Below are positions 36,601 through 45,417 of a stretch of 64,000 bases of DNA, in pieces. A program made the translations under genes and the position numbers. The number at the start of each line of letters is the position of its first letter. Position 1 is the first letter of the stretch. The stretch comes from a virus: positions 1 through 64,000 of the IMG/VR virus record IMGVR_UViG_3300036985_006248; one strand, 5' to 3'. The notes beneath the pieces are model-generated. The model worked only from the letters and a program-made list of their open reading frames with translations, ran no database searches and was not told where the DNA came from.

Positions 36601-39600
36601 CTTCGCAAATCCTAATAGACGTATTTCTTCGGTCTGTATCTTTTCAGTAAGTTGAGTATCGATAAAGTTTAAATCTAGCTTTAATTGATCGTTACCATTT
36701 ATATTGTTAGAATATAATATGTATGATGCGTCCCCAAGGTTTTTAAACTTGACTGGCTCTGAAGCGGGGTTACTTAATAAATCTTTGAAAATAAAAGATG
36801 GTAATTTGGTTTCCTCAATACCGGTTGAAGCACTGCCAGATAATGCTTCATATTCCTTGCGTTCCGCTTCAGACGCCTTGGGAGAATTAGCTTTAAGAGA
36901 TAATGTTTGATTTTTATCAATAGTTATTTCACTAGCCGGTATAGTAACTATTTCACCCTCGTGTTGTGCGTCTCCTAAATTAAATTTTAGTATATTGGGC
37001 TTGGAAGACTTTACGGAATAGGAAGTCTTATACCATTCTTCTGCTTCTCTATCAAAGCTGTCATAAACACTTCTTAGCATTGAATTAAGCATGTTTGTAA
37101 AGCTTTGCATAGAAGGAGCAATTGTCTCCCCACTAGGAAAAATTTTGCATCCTAAATCTGGAACTTGAGAAAAATCAAATGGGTTATCTGAATTCAGTAA
37201 TTTTAATACATCTTCTAACGCTTTTATTTCATCGTTCTTTAAGGATTCTAACGCTGCGTCAATCAAATCCGGGGTCAATCCATGATCAGCAAGAATTTGT
37301 TCTCTTAATTTTTTTACTGAACCATCATCGCATAGAATATTTATTCCACTATTTGCTGAAGAAGGTGTTTCTGGGGATAAAATATCTGTGCATATTGTCA
37401 AATCTAGTTTATTACCCAATGCCCTAAAGAAACGAGCTACTTGCTCTCTTGTACCAAAAGCCTCTGAGAACGGTGAACCATATTTTCTTTTTACTAGGGA
37501 AATAATTACTTGGTAAACTTCATCGTTAACGGTTGAACCGCTATATAGGGAGCACATCTCTTTTAAGGACATACAAGCTGTTATATCTTGAATGATATTT
37601 TTAAACTTTTCCATCGCAGCTTCTTTTTCTGCGGCTGACATTACACCGGACGCTGAATTGAGCGGGCTCAACGATTCGTTGAATACATCACTTAAAGCCG
37701 TATCAGCAGCGGCGGGGGATGAACCAAAAGGGTTAGCAGGACTTCCAGATGCATTAAAATTTGCATTAGGATTGGATGTACAGGCTTTTGCTGCTGCCTC
37801 TAATGCTTTTTGTATTCCAAAAGAGATTAAGTCGTTTATTATTTTAATAAATATTGTTTCTAACTCTCGTGCTAATGTTTCGCTTGGATTATATGCTTTC
37901 AAAACAGGCAACTCAAACCCGTTAATAAATTTCAAACCATTTTTTAAATATGTGTTGTAGACAGAACCGGATAATATCTGTTCAATGAATTCTTGTGCAT
38001 CCTTATATTTATCCATTAGTTTCAACAAATCTTCTATTGGAATTGGTTGTGATAAGCACTGTGCAGCAACACCTAGAAACTTTGCCCAATCTAATGATTT
38101 TGCTATTGAAATATATTTAGCTAATTTATCTTTTGGAGATACACCCGGCATAGTATCTATACCAAATAGAATTCTCATATTTTTGTCTTTAATTAAATCT
38201 CGCTCTAGTATAGAGCGCATAAAGAGATCGCCTTCGATTTTTATTTTATTTTTTTCGTATGCCTTATTAATATTTAGCCACTTACTTCTTTCTGCCCGTT
38301 CCCGAATAGAATTCAAGTCAGCCACTCTCGTGCCAGTATCAATTATTGAGTTGAACAAATCAAGCGTTTGCTCGGTCATATCAATAATGGTAGGGTAATG
38401 CTTTGTTGTTAAAAAGTTTCTTATTTGTTTATCTATATCGGCAGACAACGTGGATAAAGAGGCGACACTGCCCGCTACAGAGCCCAACAAAGACGTGGCA
38501 TTATCTGCCACTGAGCCTAACAAAGACGTGGCATTAGCTGCCACTGAGGAGGTCGAATTAAGAGTGGAGAAGGCGTTGCTTATTATCGAAGTTGAATCAT
38601 CGGCTAGAGAAACAGTATCCGAAATTGAATTAGATAAATCTGTTGTTACCGAAGAAGATAAATTTTGAGCTTTTTCAACTATATCTTGTAAATGCAGTGG
38701 ATCAGGTGCGTCTTTTATAGGATCAAAAGACATGCAATAATTAATTGTTGTTTTATTTAAAACTTCGGGCGATCTTAAATAAGCGAGCCAGCCCGTATTT
38801 AAAGTATACTGTCTACCTTGTGAATAATATTTGACTGCTTTAAGAGTTATTGTTTTTTTATCGATAATAAAATCTAAAGAATTTTCCCATACTAATTCAG
38901 GTGGCAAAAGAAAATTTACACTAGTGCTTTTAATCTTTTGAGGCTGGTTGACAGATATCAGTTTGTTAGTTGATTCAACAAACATTTTTATGTTACCTAT
39001 TTCGGATAATAAATTAAGTCCAACATCTGGGGCGATAATCCATAATTTTGTTAATAATGCGGCTTGATACATTCCCAAGGTTAAAGTTAAATTATCAAAG
39101 AAAAACTTATATTTTTGATAATTTTCAAATTTTAGTACAAAATCGGTATCTATTACTGGGGTGTTTTGCGATATATCTGTTGCTATACTATCATCAGATA
39201 CCATATCAGGTGTAGGAATCGAGGTACCCGTTGTGTTAGTCAACCCCCGCCCGCCGACGTCGGTTTTGGCATATAAATAACGTTTTGGTATCGCCACGGC
39301 AACTCTTAGAGTAGAGCAAGGACGAACATCTATGTACCAATCTTCAGCAGTGGAAAATGAATAAAAATCATTTAGCAACTCTCGTAATTGTTGTTCATCA
39401 TATTTAAAACCGGTATGGTCTAGGATGAGTTTGGTGCCCTTTTTTCTAGCCTCATCCATATGAGCGGCGAGGGCGGTAGAATCTCCCACCACTACCGTGT
39501 CTTCTAGCTCACAATGGACAATAAAAGCACCATTACGTGTATCTTCATAAGGTATATTTGGTGTCTGTGCTTTCCAATTAATTTCTGGCGCTGTTATATC

Positions 39601-39897
39601 AGGCAGATTCTTGGCTTCGCCGTTTACAGAAAAGAAAGACTTATGTTCTGGTAGCGGTGCTATAGTGCCCAAAAACTCTATGTAGCCGATGCGTTGATCG
39701 CTTGTTTTAATCTTGCACCATTTGCCTCCTGAGCCTATACCGTGTTCGTAAACAAAGATCACTTCCCCATCTTGTAAAATAGAAGAACTCTCTTTATTAA
39801 GAAAAAATTCTTCTTCTGTAAAAAAAAATACAGGAGAAAACACAACGTGCGTTGGAAAATTCTTCAGCGGTACTTTGATAGAGTTTGGATTGAACAT
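33679..39897 (-). CDS. Very large baseplate-associated protein (2072 aa) with SH3-like N-terminal domain
   Basis: 2072 residues. The segment LQDGEVIFVYEHGIGSGGKW, then CKIKTSDQRIGYIEF near residues 40-75 looks like a bacterial SH3 domain. The body is mostly helical with long Asn/Lys/Leu-rich stretches, several short Ser/Ala tandem repeats (LLGSVADNATSLLGSVAG near 460) and hydrophobic segments around 1820-1880. It sits between the gp25-like gene and the spike-like gene 39901..40785. Could be a hub, tape-like or periplasm-spanning protein; sequence alone does not decide. Confidence 0.6.
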   Translation of the reverse strand: MFNPNSIKVPLKNFPTHVVFSPVFFFTEEEFFLNKESSSILQDGEVIFVYEHGIGSGGKWCKIKTSDQRIGYIEFLGTIAPLPEHKSFFSVNGEAKNLPDITAPEINWKAQTPNIPYEDTRNGAFIVHCELEDTVVVGDSTALAAHMDEARKKGTKLILDHTGFKYDEQQLRELLNDFYSFSTAEDWYIDVRPCSTLRVAVAIPKRYLYAKTDVGGRGLTNTTGTSIPTPDMVSDDSIATDISQNTPVIDTDFVLKFENYQKYKFFFDNLTLTLGMYQAALLTKLWIIAPDVGLNLLSEIGNIKMFVESTNKLISVNQPQKIKSTSVNFLLPPELVWENSLDFIIDKKTITLKAVKYYSQGRQYTLNTGWLAYLRSPEVLNKTTINYCMSFDPIKDAPDPLHLQDIVEKAQNLSSSVTTDLSNSISDTVSLADDSTSIISNAFSTLNSTSSVAANATSLLGSVADNATSLLGSVAGSVASLSTLSADIDKQIRNFLTTKHYPTIIDMTEQTLDLFNSIIDTGTRVADLNSIRERAERSKWLNINKAYEKNKIKIEGDLFMRSILERDLIKDKNMRILFGIDTMPGVSPKDKLAKYISIAKSLDWAKFLGVAAQCLSQPIPIEDLLKLMDKYKDAQEFIEQILSGSVYNTYLKNGLKFINGFELPVLKAYNPSETLARELETIFIKIINDLISFGIQKALEAAAKACTSNPNANFNASGSPANPFGSSPAAADTALSDVFNESLSPLNSASGVMSAAEKEAAMEKFKNIIQDITACMSLKEMCSLYSGSTVNDEVYQVIISLVKRKYGSPFSEAFGTREQVARFFRALGNKLDLTICTDILSPETPSSANSGINILCDDGSVKKLREQILADHGLTPDLIDAALESLKNDEIKALEDVLKLLNSDNPFDFSQVPDLGCKIFPSGETIAPSMQSFTNMLNSMLRSVYDSFDREAEEWYKTSYSVKSSKPNILKFNLGDAQHEGEIVTIPASEITIDKNQTLSLKANSPKASEAERKEYEALSGSASTGIEETKLPSFIFKDLLSNPASEPVKFKNLGDASYILYSNNINGNDQLKLDLNFIDTQLTEKIQTEEIRLLGFAKKLWKEVLRVHGQDISNAVKNLSINEAYDISSSKAFKDLSPLVGLLYTIDSFLRSNVADAEELRFKLKDAYKVLGIGDAQEANGFFAAENGTAIYLVICEMLLTNVNVRSAIINGLGFQPQELLDITTNYVNVKSFYRTMLKVKINYPDFDVDYQTGIDNLKVNDTLSVPMFDGTRFYDIQKLKIQKNKKNFIKITEINNVSSDINQYITDLFVGSGSASGRGSASRRILVPNSKANIFTRYIKNKQEKYGFINKQGTLMGTPVDEPREYIYVCFEDLNDRIYKNISNKILSKDNKFLLLKDLSSDQVSAATESGSGQPYTQYLKLVVKQTANQKACGIRPHYLDIDSIKNNIADEKSSNLCIEKIADSRVVGNKPINPDELKEIETTSTQNSMLRGMYDLTTRIFLHDILLRGISIFGYYDPQSLRDEPAFISFMAKMVESEMRSTDNAFFVLLSEFLFRSYKDKNPDAKTVNEENKKSQLFRDLVGKELKNYVLPKLAKRINADTNLALVGNTPKDNPINLINLNDDIANMDVISVSGTGVYIKLKLKYAPVAVGSRPDVFIYQKIYESKNARGTFLEGNDLLKAFISDPEFDFLFKFLFPISHTLNNFFILNCLSTCTRKQLVNNVFRGTKNDIMTTCKVIQANGQEIAKNPNDAQSMAVDPMEIIMGFIVQTLFKTPIGIIKGMAEITEPNIALTSTAFKVARIFVPKLPSFIIPAVSIPLGTIISPFTCPLPFTNPLLAIAYFATLAWYDEKPLDDMVNDASSNLEKNMSSAAGVVCKDTFNQDLYYLDRSNPIQTGKYKLEEDAAVINATSQKRLPVLPSRIISTNTLTVAPQTTQQGFGAAATVEEVVNTATPRGAGGRITSQLNAQVSSDNAPPTPQELTPAQIRESVLVRVQAATYERSTIGAMFSTATELISLKTLINVEVNSAGNNHEITSLQDPKYTTAVNRSIISAKIYLAERDDPSGGLN
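38481..38546 (-). repeat. Tandem 33-bp repeat, two copies
   Basis: Adjacent units 38481..38513 and 38514..38546 differ at 2 bases and encode two copies of an 11-residue Ala/Ser/Leu unit (TSLLGSV and A/D-N-A) inside the 2072-residue protein. Confidence 0.8.
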
Positions 39898-39900
39898 ATT

Positions 39901-40785
39901 TTAATTTAAATAGTGGTAAGAACTGTTTATATATCGGCTGCCAGAAGATCTAACATATTTTGTCTTCCAAGCCTCAAAGTTATTAGTGTTAAACTTTAGT
40001 CCCGTCTCAGTTTGTATGAATTGTTGCAATAAAACCATTTTATGATCCACATACAAAAAAGGGTCTAGAGAAGTCTCTTGACCATAAAATGGTGAAAAGT
40101 GCGTATGGTCTGAGATTGAATCGTTGAACTTCTGTTGAGACTTTAAAAAAGACATTACGATACCATTTAATTCTTGTATATGTTCTATTAGTTCATCAAA
40201 AGCATTCACTAAATTATCACCTTTTGGAATAGGCTGCATGTCACTTGAGTCATTGTTAGCTATCATCTGTACACCATAGCCGGTATATGCTTCTTTACCA
40301 TTTGATAATTTTGAATCTGTGTTAGTTACCAATTTAAGTGAGTCTCTTGCTATAATTCTGACGGCATCGGCTTTTAGAACCGCTGCGGATAGAGCCATAG
40401 ATTGTCCTGTTAGCCCATCCGATATACTATAATATGTATCTATATCTGCCTTTTGACTTAGATATAACCGCGCAGCATCAGCACCAGTGCTTGGATTAAC
40501 CGGTCCCCTGAAGATTCTTGAATCTACTGAGGAAAGTCTGCCGGTGACTATATCAATGCATCCAGCTTTTACATGTCCCATACCGCCATATCCGCTGTTC
40601 CAACCACCGGGTCTATCACGACCAAACACTATCCAAGTATTATCTTGTCCTTCAATGACTTTTTCTGAAGTGGTAGAATTGAATTTTGGATTATTGCTAG
40701 GATCAAAAAGCGCAGAACCACGATGGCCCAGTTCTGCATTAATGCTCCCTGTATTTACATCGTTATAGTTCGTTGCTAATGGCAT
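39901..40785 (-). CDS. Baseplate/spike-type virion protein
   Basis: 294 residues. Contains WIVFGRDRPGGWNSGYGGMG followed by an IDIVTGR segment, a middle part with ALSAAVLKADAVRIIARDSL, and a C-terminal helix (GDNLVNAFDELIEHIQELNG) followed by DHTHFSPFYG. This order, short beta repeats followed by a helix and an HxH segment, resembles proteins at the baseplate centre of T4-like phages. The adjacent peptidoglycan peptidase gene supports a tail-tip position. Confidence 0.5.
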   Translation of the reverse strand: MPLATNYNDVNTGSINAELGHRGSALFDPSNNPKFNSTTSEKVIEGQDNTWIVFGRDRPGGWNSGYGGMGHVKAGCIDIVTGRLSSVDSRIFRGPVNPSTGADAARLYLSQKADIDTYYSISDGLTGQSMALSAAVLKADAVRIIARDSLKLVTNTDSKLSNGKEAYTGYGVQMIANNDSSDMQPIPKGDNLVNAFDELIEHIQELNGIVMSFLKSQQKFNDSISDHTHFSPFYGQETSLDPFLYVDHKMVLLQQFIQTETGLKFNTNNFEAWKTKYVRSSGSRYINSSYHYLN

Positions 40786-40790
40786 GCTTA

Positions 40791-41957
40791 TTATTTTCCT
40801 TCATCCTTTTGTTCTTGTGCGACTGTGGGATTTGCGGGAATAATGCTTTTATATACCCAGTGCCAAGGTTCATTAACACCACTTCCTTCTATGTTGTCAA
40901 ATCCAAATTTGACTGCATTTTCAACCATCCAACGATAGGCTGGATGTTTCCCCATATCTCCCTCATATCTGTTTTTTTCAGCTTTATGTACTCCAACATC
41001 AATATCTACAGCAGTGCCATTTTGATGATTGCTAAAGCCGGGGAATGCTGCAACCCCGATATTCTGACCGTTGGGAGTCAGGGGATCCACCTCGCGTTTT
41101 TTAAAATCAGCCTTCATCAAAAGATGTTGTTCATATTTCATACCGGTAAAATATTTACTTACATACCTGTCATTATAAAGGCTTATTTGTAATTGCTGGT
41201 CCCTAAAGCCACTAGATGCTACTATTCTTATATTTGTTTTGGCAGCTTCTTCACAAAGCGCATTAAATTTGTCAGCAGCTTCGACCCACATTCGCGCGCT
41301 GTGATACGAAACAATTGTTTTTAAAGGAATTCTTTTTATAAAGCTTCCTTTTATGTATTGTTCGCCTTCAACAATGTCGTCTGGTATTTTTCCTATAATC
41401 ACTGGACCTCCTAGTTTTTCCGCGCGGCCACTAATGGCAGATTTAGCGGAACTAGCTTCATTGTTTGCTATAGAAACATCTATCGTTTCAGAAAAAGTAT
41501 ATTCTATAACTTTATCTTGATAACTATTATTGGTTATCCATACAATACTTCCTACTTTTGGAGGTGTTGAGGAATAAGCGGGAGAAAGCGAATAATCATC
41601 AAGAGCATTTATTAGACGTTTATCTTCATCCAATAAATCATATGTCTTGGGCTTTTCAAATATTGAACCGGGACCGCCCATCACATAGACTTTATATTTA
41701 ATTGGAGGCAAATTTTTGTTACTAATGTTTTTTATTTCGGCTCTAGTAGAATATTCAAATTGGTTTTTTTCATTAATTTCTCTCATTACGATTCCTTGCC
41801 ATCCTTTTACGTTTTTAAACGTATCTGGGGTGTGCATGTCGGCAATGAGCCACCTAATAGAACTTTCTACTGTAGTATTTTGTACGTCTTGGGCGCGAGT
41901 TAAGGGATCTGTTTGTTCAGTATTTATTACCGGGATGTTATCTAATACGCTTGCCAT
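40791..41957 (-). CDS. Tail-associated peptidoglycan peptidase, VanY / M15B type
   Basis: 388 residues. The C-terminal 180 residues form a D-Ala-D-Ala carboxypeptidase-like M15 domain: SSGFRD near 250, SNHQNGTAVDID (H311 and D318 as zinc ligands), and EPWHW with E363 catalytic and H366 the third ligand. The first 200 residues have no catalytic motif and probably attach it to the tail (SDI-like strand VGSIVWITNNSYQDK). Family enzymes cut peptide cross-bridges of the host wall. Position in the baseplate cluster suggests wall penetration at infection rather than lysis. Confidence 0.82.
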   Translation of the reverse strand: MASVLDNIPVINTEQTDPLTRAQDVQNTTVESSIRWLIADMHTPDTFKNVKGWQGIVMREINEKNQFEYSTRAEIKNISNKNLPPIKYKVYVMGGPGSIFEKPKTYDLLDEDKRLINALDDYSLSPAYSSTPPKVGSIVWITNNSYQDKVIEYTFSETIDVSIANNEASSAKSAISGRAEKLGGPVIIGKIPDDIVEGEQYIKGSFIKRIPLKTIVSYHSARMWVEAADKFNALCEEAAKTNIRIVASSGFRDQQLQISLYNDRYVSKYFTGMKYEQHLLMKADFKKREVDPLTPNGQNIGVAAFPGFSNHQNGTAVDIDVGVHKAEKNRYEGDMGKHPAYRWMVENAVKFGFDNIEGSGVNEPWHWVYKSIIPANPTVAQEQKDEGK

Positions 41958-41962
41958 AATCG

Positions 41963-42262
41963 TTAGCTCTCCTTGATTAAGTCAAAAATATCATCCTTTT
42001 CTCTTTTGGACATACCCTCTTTGCCGCCTTCTTGTCGCTGAACAATGGCAGTAAGCTTCACTAACTGTTCATTCGAACGCTGCAAGGTTTCAAGATACAT
42101 GGCAGCGATTTCACCAAAATTCTTATGTATATATTTATCTTCAGCTTCTTTATTCATATGGTCTACTAAATCTAACAATAGTTTACTAGCCATTGAGCGG
42201 TCGTTTTGAATATTTTTTGTTGTTTCTTCGATATATTCTTGCAAATTCTTTTTAGAACTCAT
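41963..42262 (-). CDS. Small helical hypothetical protein
   Basis: 99 residues, predicted all-helical: KNLQEYIEETTKNIQNDRSM, then KNFGEIAAMYLETLQRSNEQ and a basic end (MSKREKDDIFDLIKES). ATG at 42262, 5 nt upstream of the M15 gene. The composition resembles small helical adaptor or terminase-accessory proteins of T4-like phages, but I cannot assign it. Confidence 0.6.
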   Translation of the reverse strand: MSSKKNLQEYIEETTKNIQNDRSMASKLLLDLVDHMNKEAEDKYIHKNFGEIAAMYLETLQRSNEQLVKLTAIVQRQEGGKEGMSKREKDDIFDLIKES

Positions 42263-42354
42263 TTTTATACTCCTTCCTCTTTATTACATAATTAGGTAAA
42301 ATAAAGATTTATTTTATTTTTTCTATTTTTTGGAGTTGCAACGAGTGTTCTTCT

Positions 42355-43200
42355 TTAGATTTTGCCGTTGTCCCACGCCTCTTTAAAATCACGATATTTA
42401 GTTTTAAATTTCTTTAAATTATTAACAACTTGCTTTGTATTTAAATCTGTTATTTCACGCACATACAAATAGATTGCTTTTTTATTAAAGATTTCTATAT
42501 TTTCGCTTTCTTTAAAAAGAACCAATATAGCTTTATAGACCTTTATCTCGTTTTCTTTAAGACGCTTATCGAACCAACTATCCATTTCACCGTTTAAAGC
42601 TGACCAGAATTCTTCCTTTTCCCGAGAACGTAGATAAGAATCTTCGTATATCAATTCTTCTTCGTTAGAGGTGTCCTTGATATCTTCGATATAAACTTCT
42701 TTTTTAGAATTATTCTTTTTTACCTTATGGATAAACCAATTTTTCGTTATAACTGAAAAGTATGAAAACGCCTTTGAGCCTCGATTGGTGTCGTACTTAT
42801 CTAAAATAGTAGTTAAAAAGATTTTACATTCGCTTTTTAGATCTTCAATATTAGGCAAATTGTTGAATTTATAAGTATAGACTATTTTCTCCACCATTTC
42901 ATTGAATGCCGGTTGGATAAAGCTTACATACAAAAAGGTTTTACGCCCATTATCAGAAATGGACGCATATTCTAAAATAGCGTTTTCATGTACCTTGGTA
43001 AAATATTGATTCTTGCCATCTGCGCTTTTTGGTCTTATGACAGTAGACTTATGCGGTGATGAACGAGAACTATTTTTATAAGGCGTTTTAGGAAACGTTA
43101 GGGCTAACTGGTCCAATGGTAGCGGACGATTGACGGGTAGTGTCTTTTGTGGCATCTTCGTTGGTGCCTTCTTCTTTGTTTTCTTGATTTTCTTCATCAT
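42355..43200 (-). CDS. Late transcription sigma factor, T4 gp55-like
   Basis: 281 residues. The basic N-terminus is followed by a sigma-70 region 2-like core (IEDLKSECKIFLTTILDKYD, GSKAFSYFSVITKNWFIHKV) which is the signature of T4 gp55-type late sigma factors; a C-terminal helical segment (TKQVVNNLKKFKTKYR) follows. Such factors direct host RNA polymerase to short late promoters with help from the sliding clamp. Its presence implies a T4-like late transcription programme. The gene starts inside the upstream membrane-anchored gene (113-nt overlap). Confidence 0.82.
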   Translation of the reverse strand: MMKKIKKTKKKAPTKMPQKTLPVNRPLPLDQLALTFPKTPYKNSSRSSPHKSTVIRPKSADGKNQYFTKVHENAILEYASISDNGRKTFLYVSFIQPAFNEMVEKIVYTYKFNNLPNIEDLKSECKIFLTTILDKYDTNRGSKAFSYFSVITKNWFIHKVKKNNSKKEVYIEDIKDTSNEEELIYEDSYLRSREKEEFWSALNGEMDSWFDKRLKENEIKVYKAILVLFKESENIEIFNKKAIYLYVREITDLNTKQVVNNLKKFKTKYRDFKEAWDNGKI

Positions 43201-43471
43201 AGTCTTCGATCATGGTCTTTTTATAGACACGGCAAGCGTCAACGACTAGTTTAGTATTAGCCACAGCAGAAGTAATAGCTGGGTCGCCATAATAATTTTC
43301 CATTGTAGCTATAGGTTCTAGTAAGCTGGCGTATTCATTAAGCAATTTTTGCATTTCATCTATGTTATTAACACCATAATATAGGTTTTGGACTAACTTA
43401 CGAGTGTACCATATAAGCATCGCATTGCCTGCTAATGATAAAAGTAATAAAAATGTTAATAGTATAGTCAT
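43088..43471 (-). CDS. Small membrane-anchored phage protein
   Basis: 127 residues. One N-terminal transmembrane helix (residues 3-22, ILLTFLLLLSLAGNAMLIWY), then a conserved-looking cytoplasmic domain with NIDEMQKLLNEYASLLEPIA and YGDPAITSAV, and an acidic/Ser-Thr tail. The pattern resembles small conserved proteins near gene 55 in T4-like phages, of unknown function. The 3' 113 nt overlap the sigma factor gene. Confidence 0.65.
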   Translation of the reverse strand: MTILLTFLLLLSLAGNAMLIWYTRKLVQNLYYGVNNIDEMQKLLNEYASLLEPIATMENYYGDPAITSAVANTKLVVDACRVYKKTMIEDYDEENQENKEEGTNEDATKDTTRQSSATIGPVSPNVS

Positions 43472-43472
43472 A

Positions 43473-43727
43473 TTATAGTTTCTTATTTGATAATTCTTGT
43501 TTATTATCCAAAAGCAGCTTACGATTGTCTTCTATGGCTTCTTTAACACGCAGCCCAGCCGCCGTTTCTTCACGGGTACGCTCTGGCAAAGAAGTTAAAA
43601 GGGTTGGTATCTTGTTAATATGACCGACCTCGTGGCATTCCATACACTCAGTCAATACATCGTTCATACCATGCTGTGTTTTAAATGTATTTTCACACTT
43701 GTCACACTTGTATATATACGTTGGCAT
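43473..43727 (-). CDS. FmdB-type zinc ribbon protein
   Basis: 84 residues. N-terminus MPTYIYKCDKCENTFKTQHG with a second Cys pair (ECMECHEVGH) is the FmdB/CxxC-CxxC zinc ribbon pattern. These small ribbons are widespread in phages and bacteria, with proposed but unproven regulatory roles. The tail is a charged helix. Confidence 0.8.
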   Translation of the reverse strand: MPTYIYKCDKCENTFKTQHGMNDVLTECMECHEVGHINKIPTLLTSLPERTREETAAGLRVKEAIEDNRKLLLDNKQELSNKKL

Positions 43728-43728
43728 T

Positions 43729-43911
43729 TTACTTTACCAAAGGCGGTGGTGCTGTCATACTCATACTGGATGGGGGATTATTTACCACTAGTTCCTCCCC
43801 TTCTAACACCATTTCAAATCCCTTGAGCAATGGAACAATGTCTGTCTGTTCCATTAACGACTTTTGTAGTGCTACCATTACACAGCTTAATGCTTGATCA
43901 GATAGTTTCAT
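43729..43911 (-). CDS. Small conserved phage protein
   Basis: 60 residues, MKLSDQALSCVMVALQKSLM start followed by a QTDIVPLLKGFEMVLEGEEL stretch and a Pro-rich end. 1 nt from the zinc ribbon gene. Such proteins recur beside gene 55 and zinc-ribbon genes in marine/freshwater T4-like phages; function unknown. Confidence 0.65.
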   Translation of the reverse strand: MKLSDQALSCVMVALQKSLMEQTDIVPLLKGFEMVLEGEELVVNNPPSSMSMTAPPPLVK

Positions 43912-43920
43912 AAATTATCC

Positions 43921-44508
43921 TTATGTAAATTTAATTGCTGCGTGTTCAATATTTTCACTTTTTAAGTGCTGCCAACTATTTGGAGGAAGTAGTGAAGGAT
44001 TAACATACCAATCTTCAAAGGTTAAGCCACTCCATTTTACGTTTGATATAACTCTTTCATAACCCAACTCAGTCAATAAATTAAAAGCTTTTAATTTATA
44101 TTCATCACCGGCATAATAACAGTCATGCTCGAAGGTTATAACAGAGAACGTGTATTCTTTTAAGGGTATTTTTGTTAAACAAAAATATGTTTGGCTTGGC
44201 GGTTCTATATCTAAAGAGAGATAGTCTATTTGCTTGGGGAAATTATTTTCCTTTAAGTGTCGCTCAAAATCAAAGGTGGTGGCATCGTGGCGAAAGCACT
44301 TATTTTTTCTAACAGAATTAAATAAGTTTACCATATCTGGTAAAAATTCTACAGATATGCCGGTCCAATCATATTCACTTTCCAATAAAAATGTGTTATT
44401 GGTGTTTATTGGATGGTTGCTCCCCACCTCTAAATACCACCCATTTCTTTTTTGTTGAGTTACCGTTGAAACAAATATGTCTTGGTGAGCTTGAGAACAT
44501 GTTTTCAT
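43921..44508 (-). CDS. FkbM-family methyltransferase
   Basis: 195 residues. The start SQAHQDIFV, then GWYLEVGSNHPINTNNTFLL and ISVEFLP follow the FkbM pattern (a glycine-rich SAM loop and an acidic residue after strand 2), and DYLSLDIEPP is the post-SAM motif IV equivalent. Family members O-methylate sugars or polyketides. It ends the glycan island, and its start overlaps the neighbouring glycosyltransferase stop, so a sugar O-methyltransferase acting on a phage- or host-surface glycan is likely. Confidence 0.8.
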   Translation of the reverse strand: MKTCSQAHQDIFVSTVTQQKRNGWYLEVGSNHPINTNNTFLLESEYDWTGISVEFLPDMVNLFNSVRKNKCFRHDATTFDFERHLKENNFPKQIDYLSLDIEPPSQTYFCLTKIPLKEYTFSVITFEHDCYYAGDEYKLKAFNLLTELGYERVISNVKWSGLTFEDWYVNPSLLPPNSWQHLKSENIEHAAIKFT

Positions 44509-45413
44509 TAATTTATTTTCTCCATAATGGTTTCATAGTCGCGAATAAGATTTTCATTTGACCACAATTCTTTAAGCTTATTAACTCCAAATGGGCTTTT
44601 TTGTAATAATTCCTTTATTGAATACTTTTCTAAATCGAAATAATCAAAGTATGGCTCAACGTGCTTAAACATATAAGATCTACTCAACCCAACTGGCTTT
44701 CCTAAGCCGACAACATAATCAAGTACTGATGCAGGACCACGACCATTTAGCCTCTCATAAGCAAAGATATTTATGTCGTTTGTTCCAAGGAAGGCAAGTA
44801 GCTGCTCGTCGCTAAGAAAGGTATCATTTATCTTTAATTCTATCCCGAGCTTAGTTATCTGTTGCTTACACTTTTCAACTATATATTGTAGAAAGTGTTT
44901 ATTATTCCAATAGTGGCTAAATGTAATATGTAGCCTAATTTCAGCTTCATCAAATTGATTATTTACTAACCTGCATATTTCATCAAATCCCTTATGTTCA
45001 AACCCGAAACCAAAACTTCCAATTGTTATTTTATTAGTTGTTCTAATTTGCTCTATTTGGGTAGTATTTAAAATTGGTCTAACCACTTTAAAAAAGGTAT
45101 TAGTTTCCTGTGCCAGAGGATCTACTGTTATAATGTTTTTGATTTCCCCCGCCCATCCTTCGTGAAATATTGCAACCTTCTTTTGAGACAACTCTTGAGG
45201 TTTTAGCCACCCCATTGTTACTTGATGGTAATTAAACAAACAGATATCGGGTTTTTTATCAGCCACATGAGAGAGTAATTCCTGCTGTGATTCTACTTCA
45301 ACATATTGAAAATCCATTTTTTTTGATTTAACCAATATGTCAGCGGTCCTCTTACCGTACTGATAAACCCCGCAGTTAGTTACTTTATGATTTATAAACA
45401 ATATCTTTTTCAT
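44508..45413 (-). CDS. Glycosyltransferase (GT-B-like)
   Basis: 301 residues. N-terminal Rossmann-like start MKKILFINHKVTNCGVYQYG, a middle KITIGSFGFGFEHKGFDEIC (start of the second GT-B domain), and a C-terminal FAYERLNGRGPASVLDYVVG segment resembling the sugar-nucleotide binding region of GT4-type enzymes. Lacks the classical E-x7-E, so exact family is uncertain. Part of the gene run 43.9-51.3 kb. Confidence 0.7.
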   Translation of the reverse strand: MKKILFINHKVTNCGVYQYGKRTADILVKSKKMDFQYVEVESQQELLSHVADKKPDICLFNYHQVTMGWLKPQELSQKKVAIFHEGWAGEIKNIITVDPLAQETNTFFKVVRPILNTTQIEQIRTTNKITIGSFGFGFEHKGFDEICRLVNNQFDEAEIRLHITFSHYWNNKHFLQYIVEKCKQQITKLGIELKINDTFLSDEQLLAFLGTNDINIFAYERLNGRGPASVLDYVVGLGKPVGLSRSYMFKHVEPYFDYFDLEKYSIKELLQKSPFGVNKLKELWSNENLIRDYETIMEKIN

Positions 45414-45417
45414 ATAT

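Noticed and set aside
33679-39897. 2072-residue protein as tape measure
   Set aside because: Mixed composition and SH3-like start, no sustained heptad pattern; location next to gp25/gp6 rather than tail tube genes.
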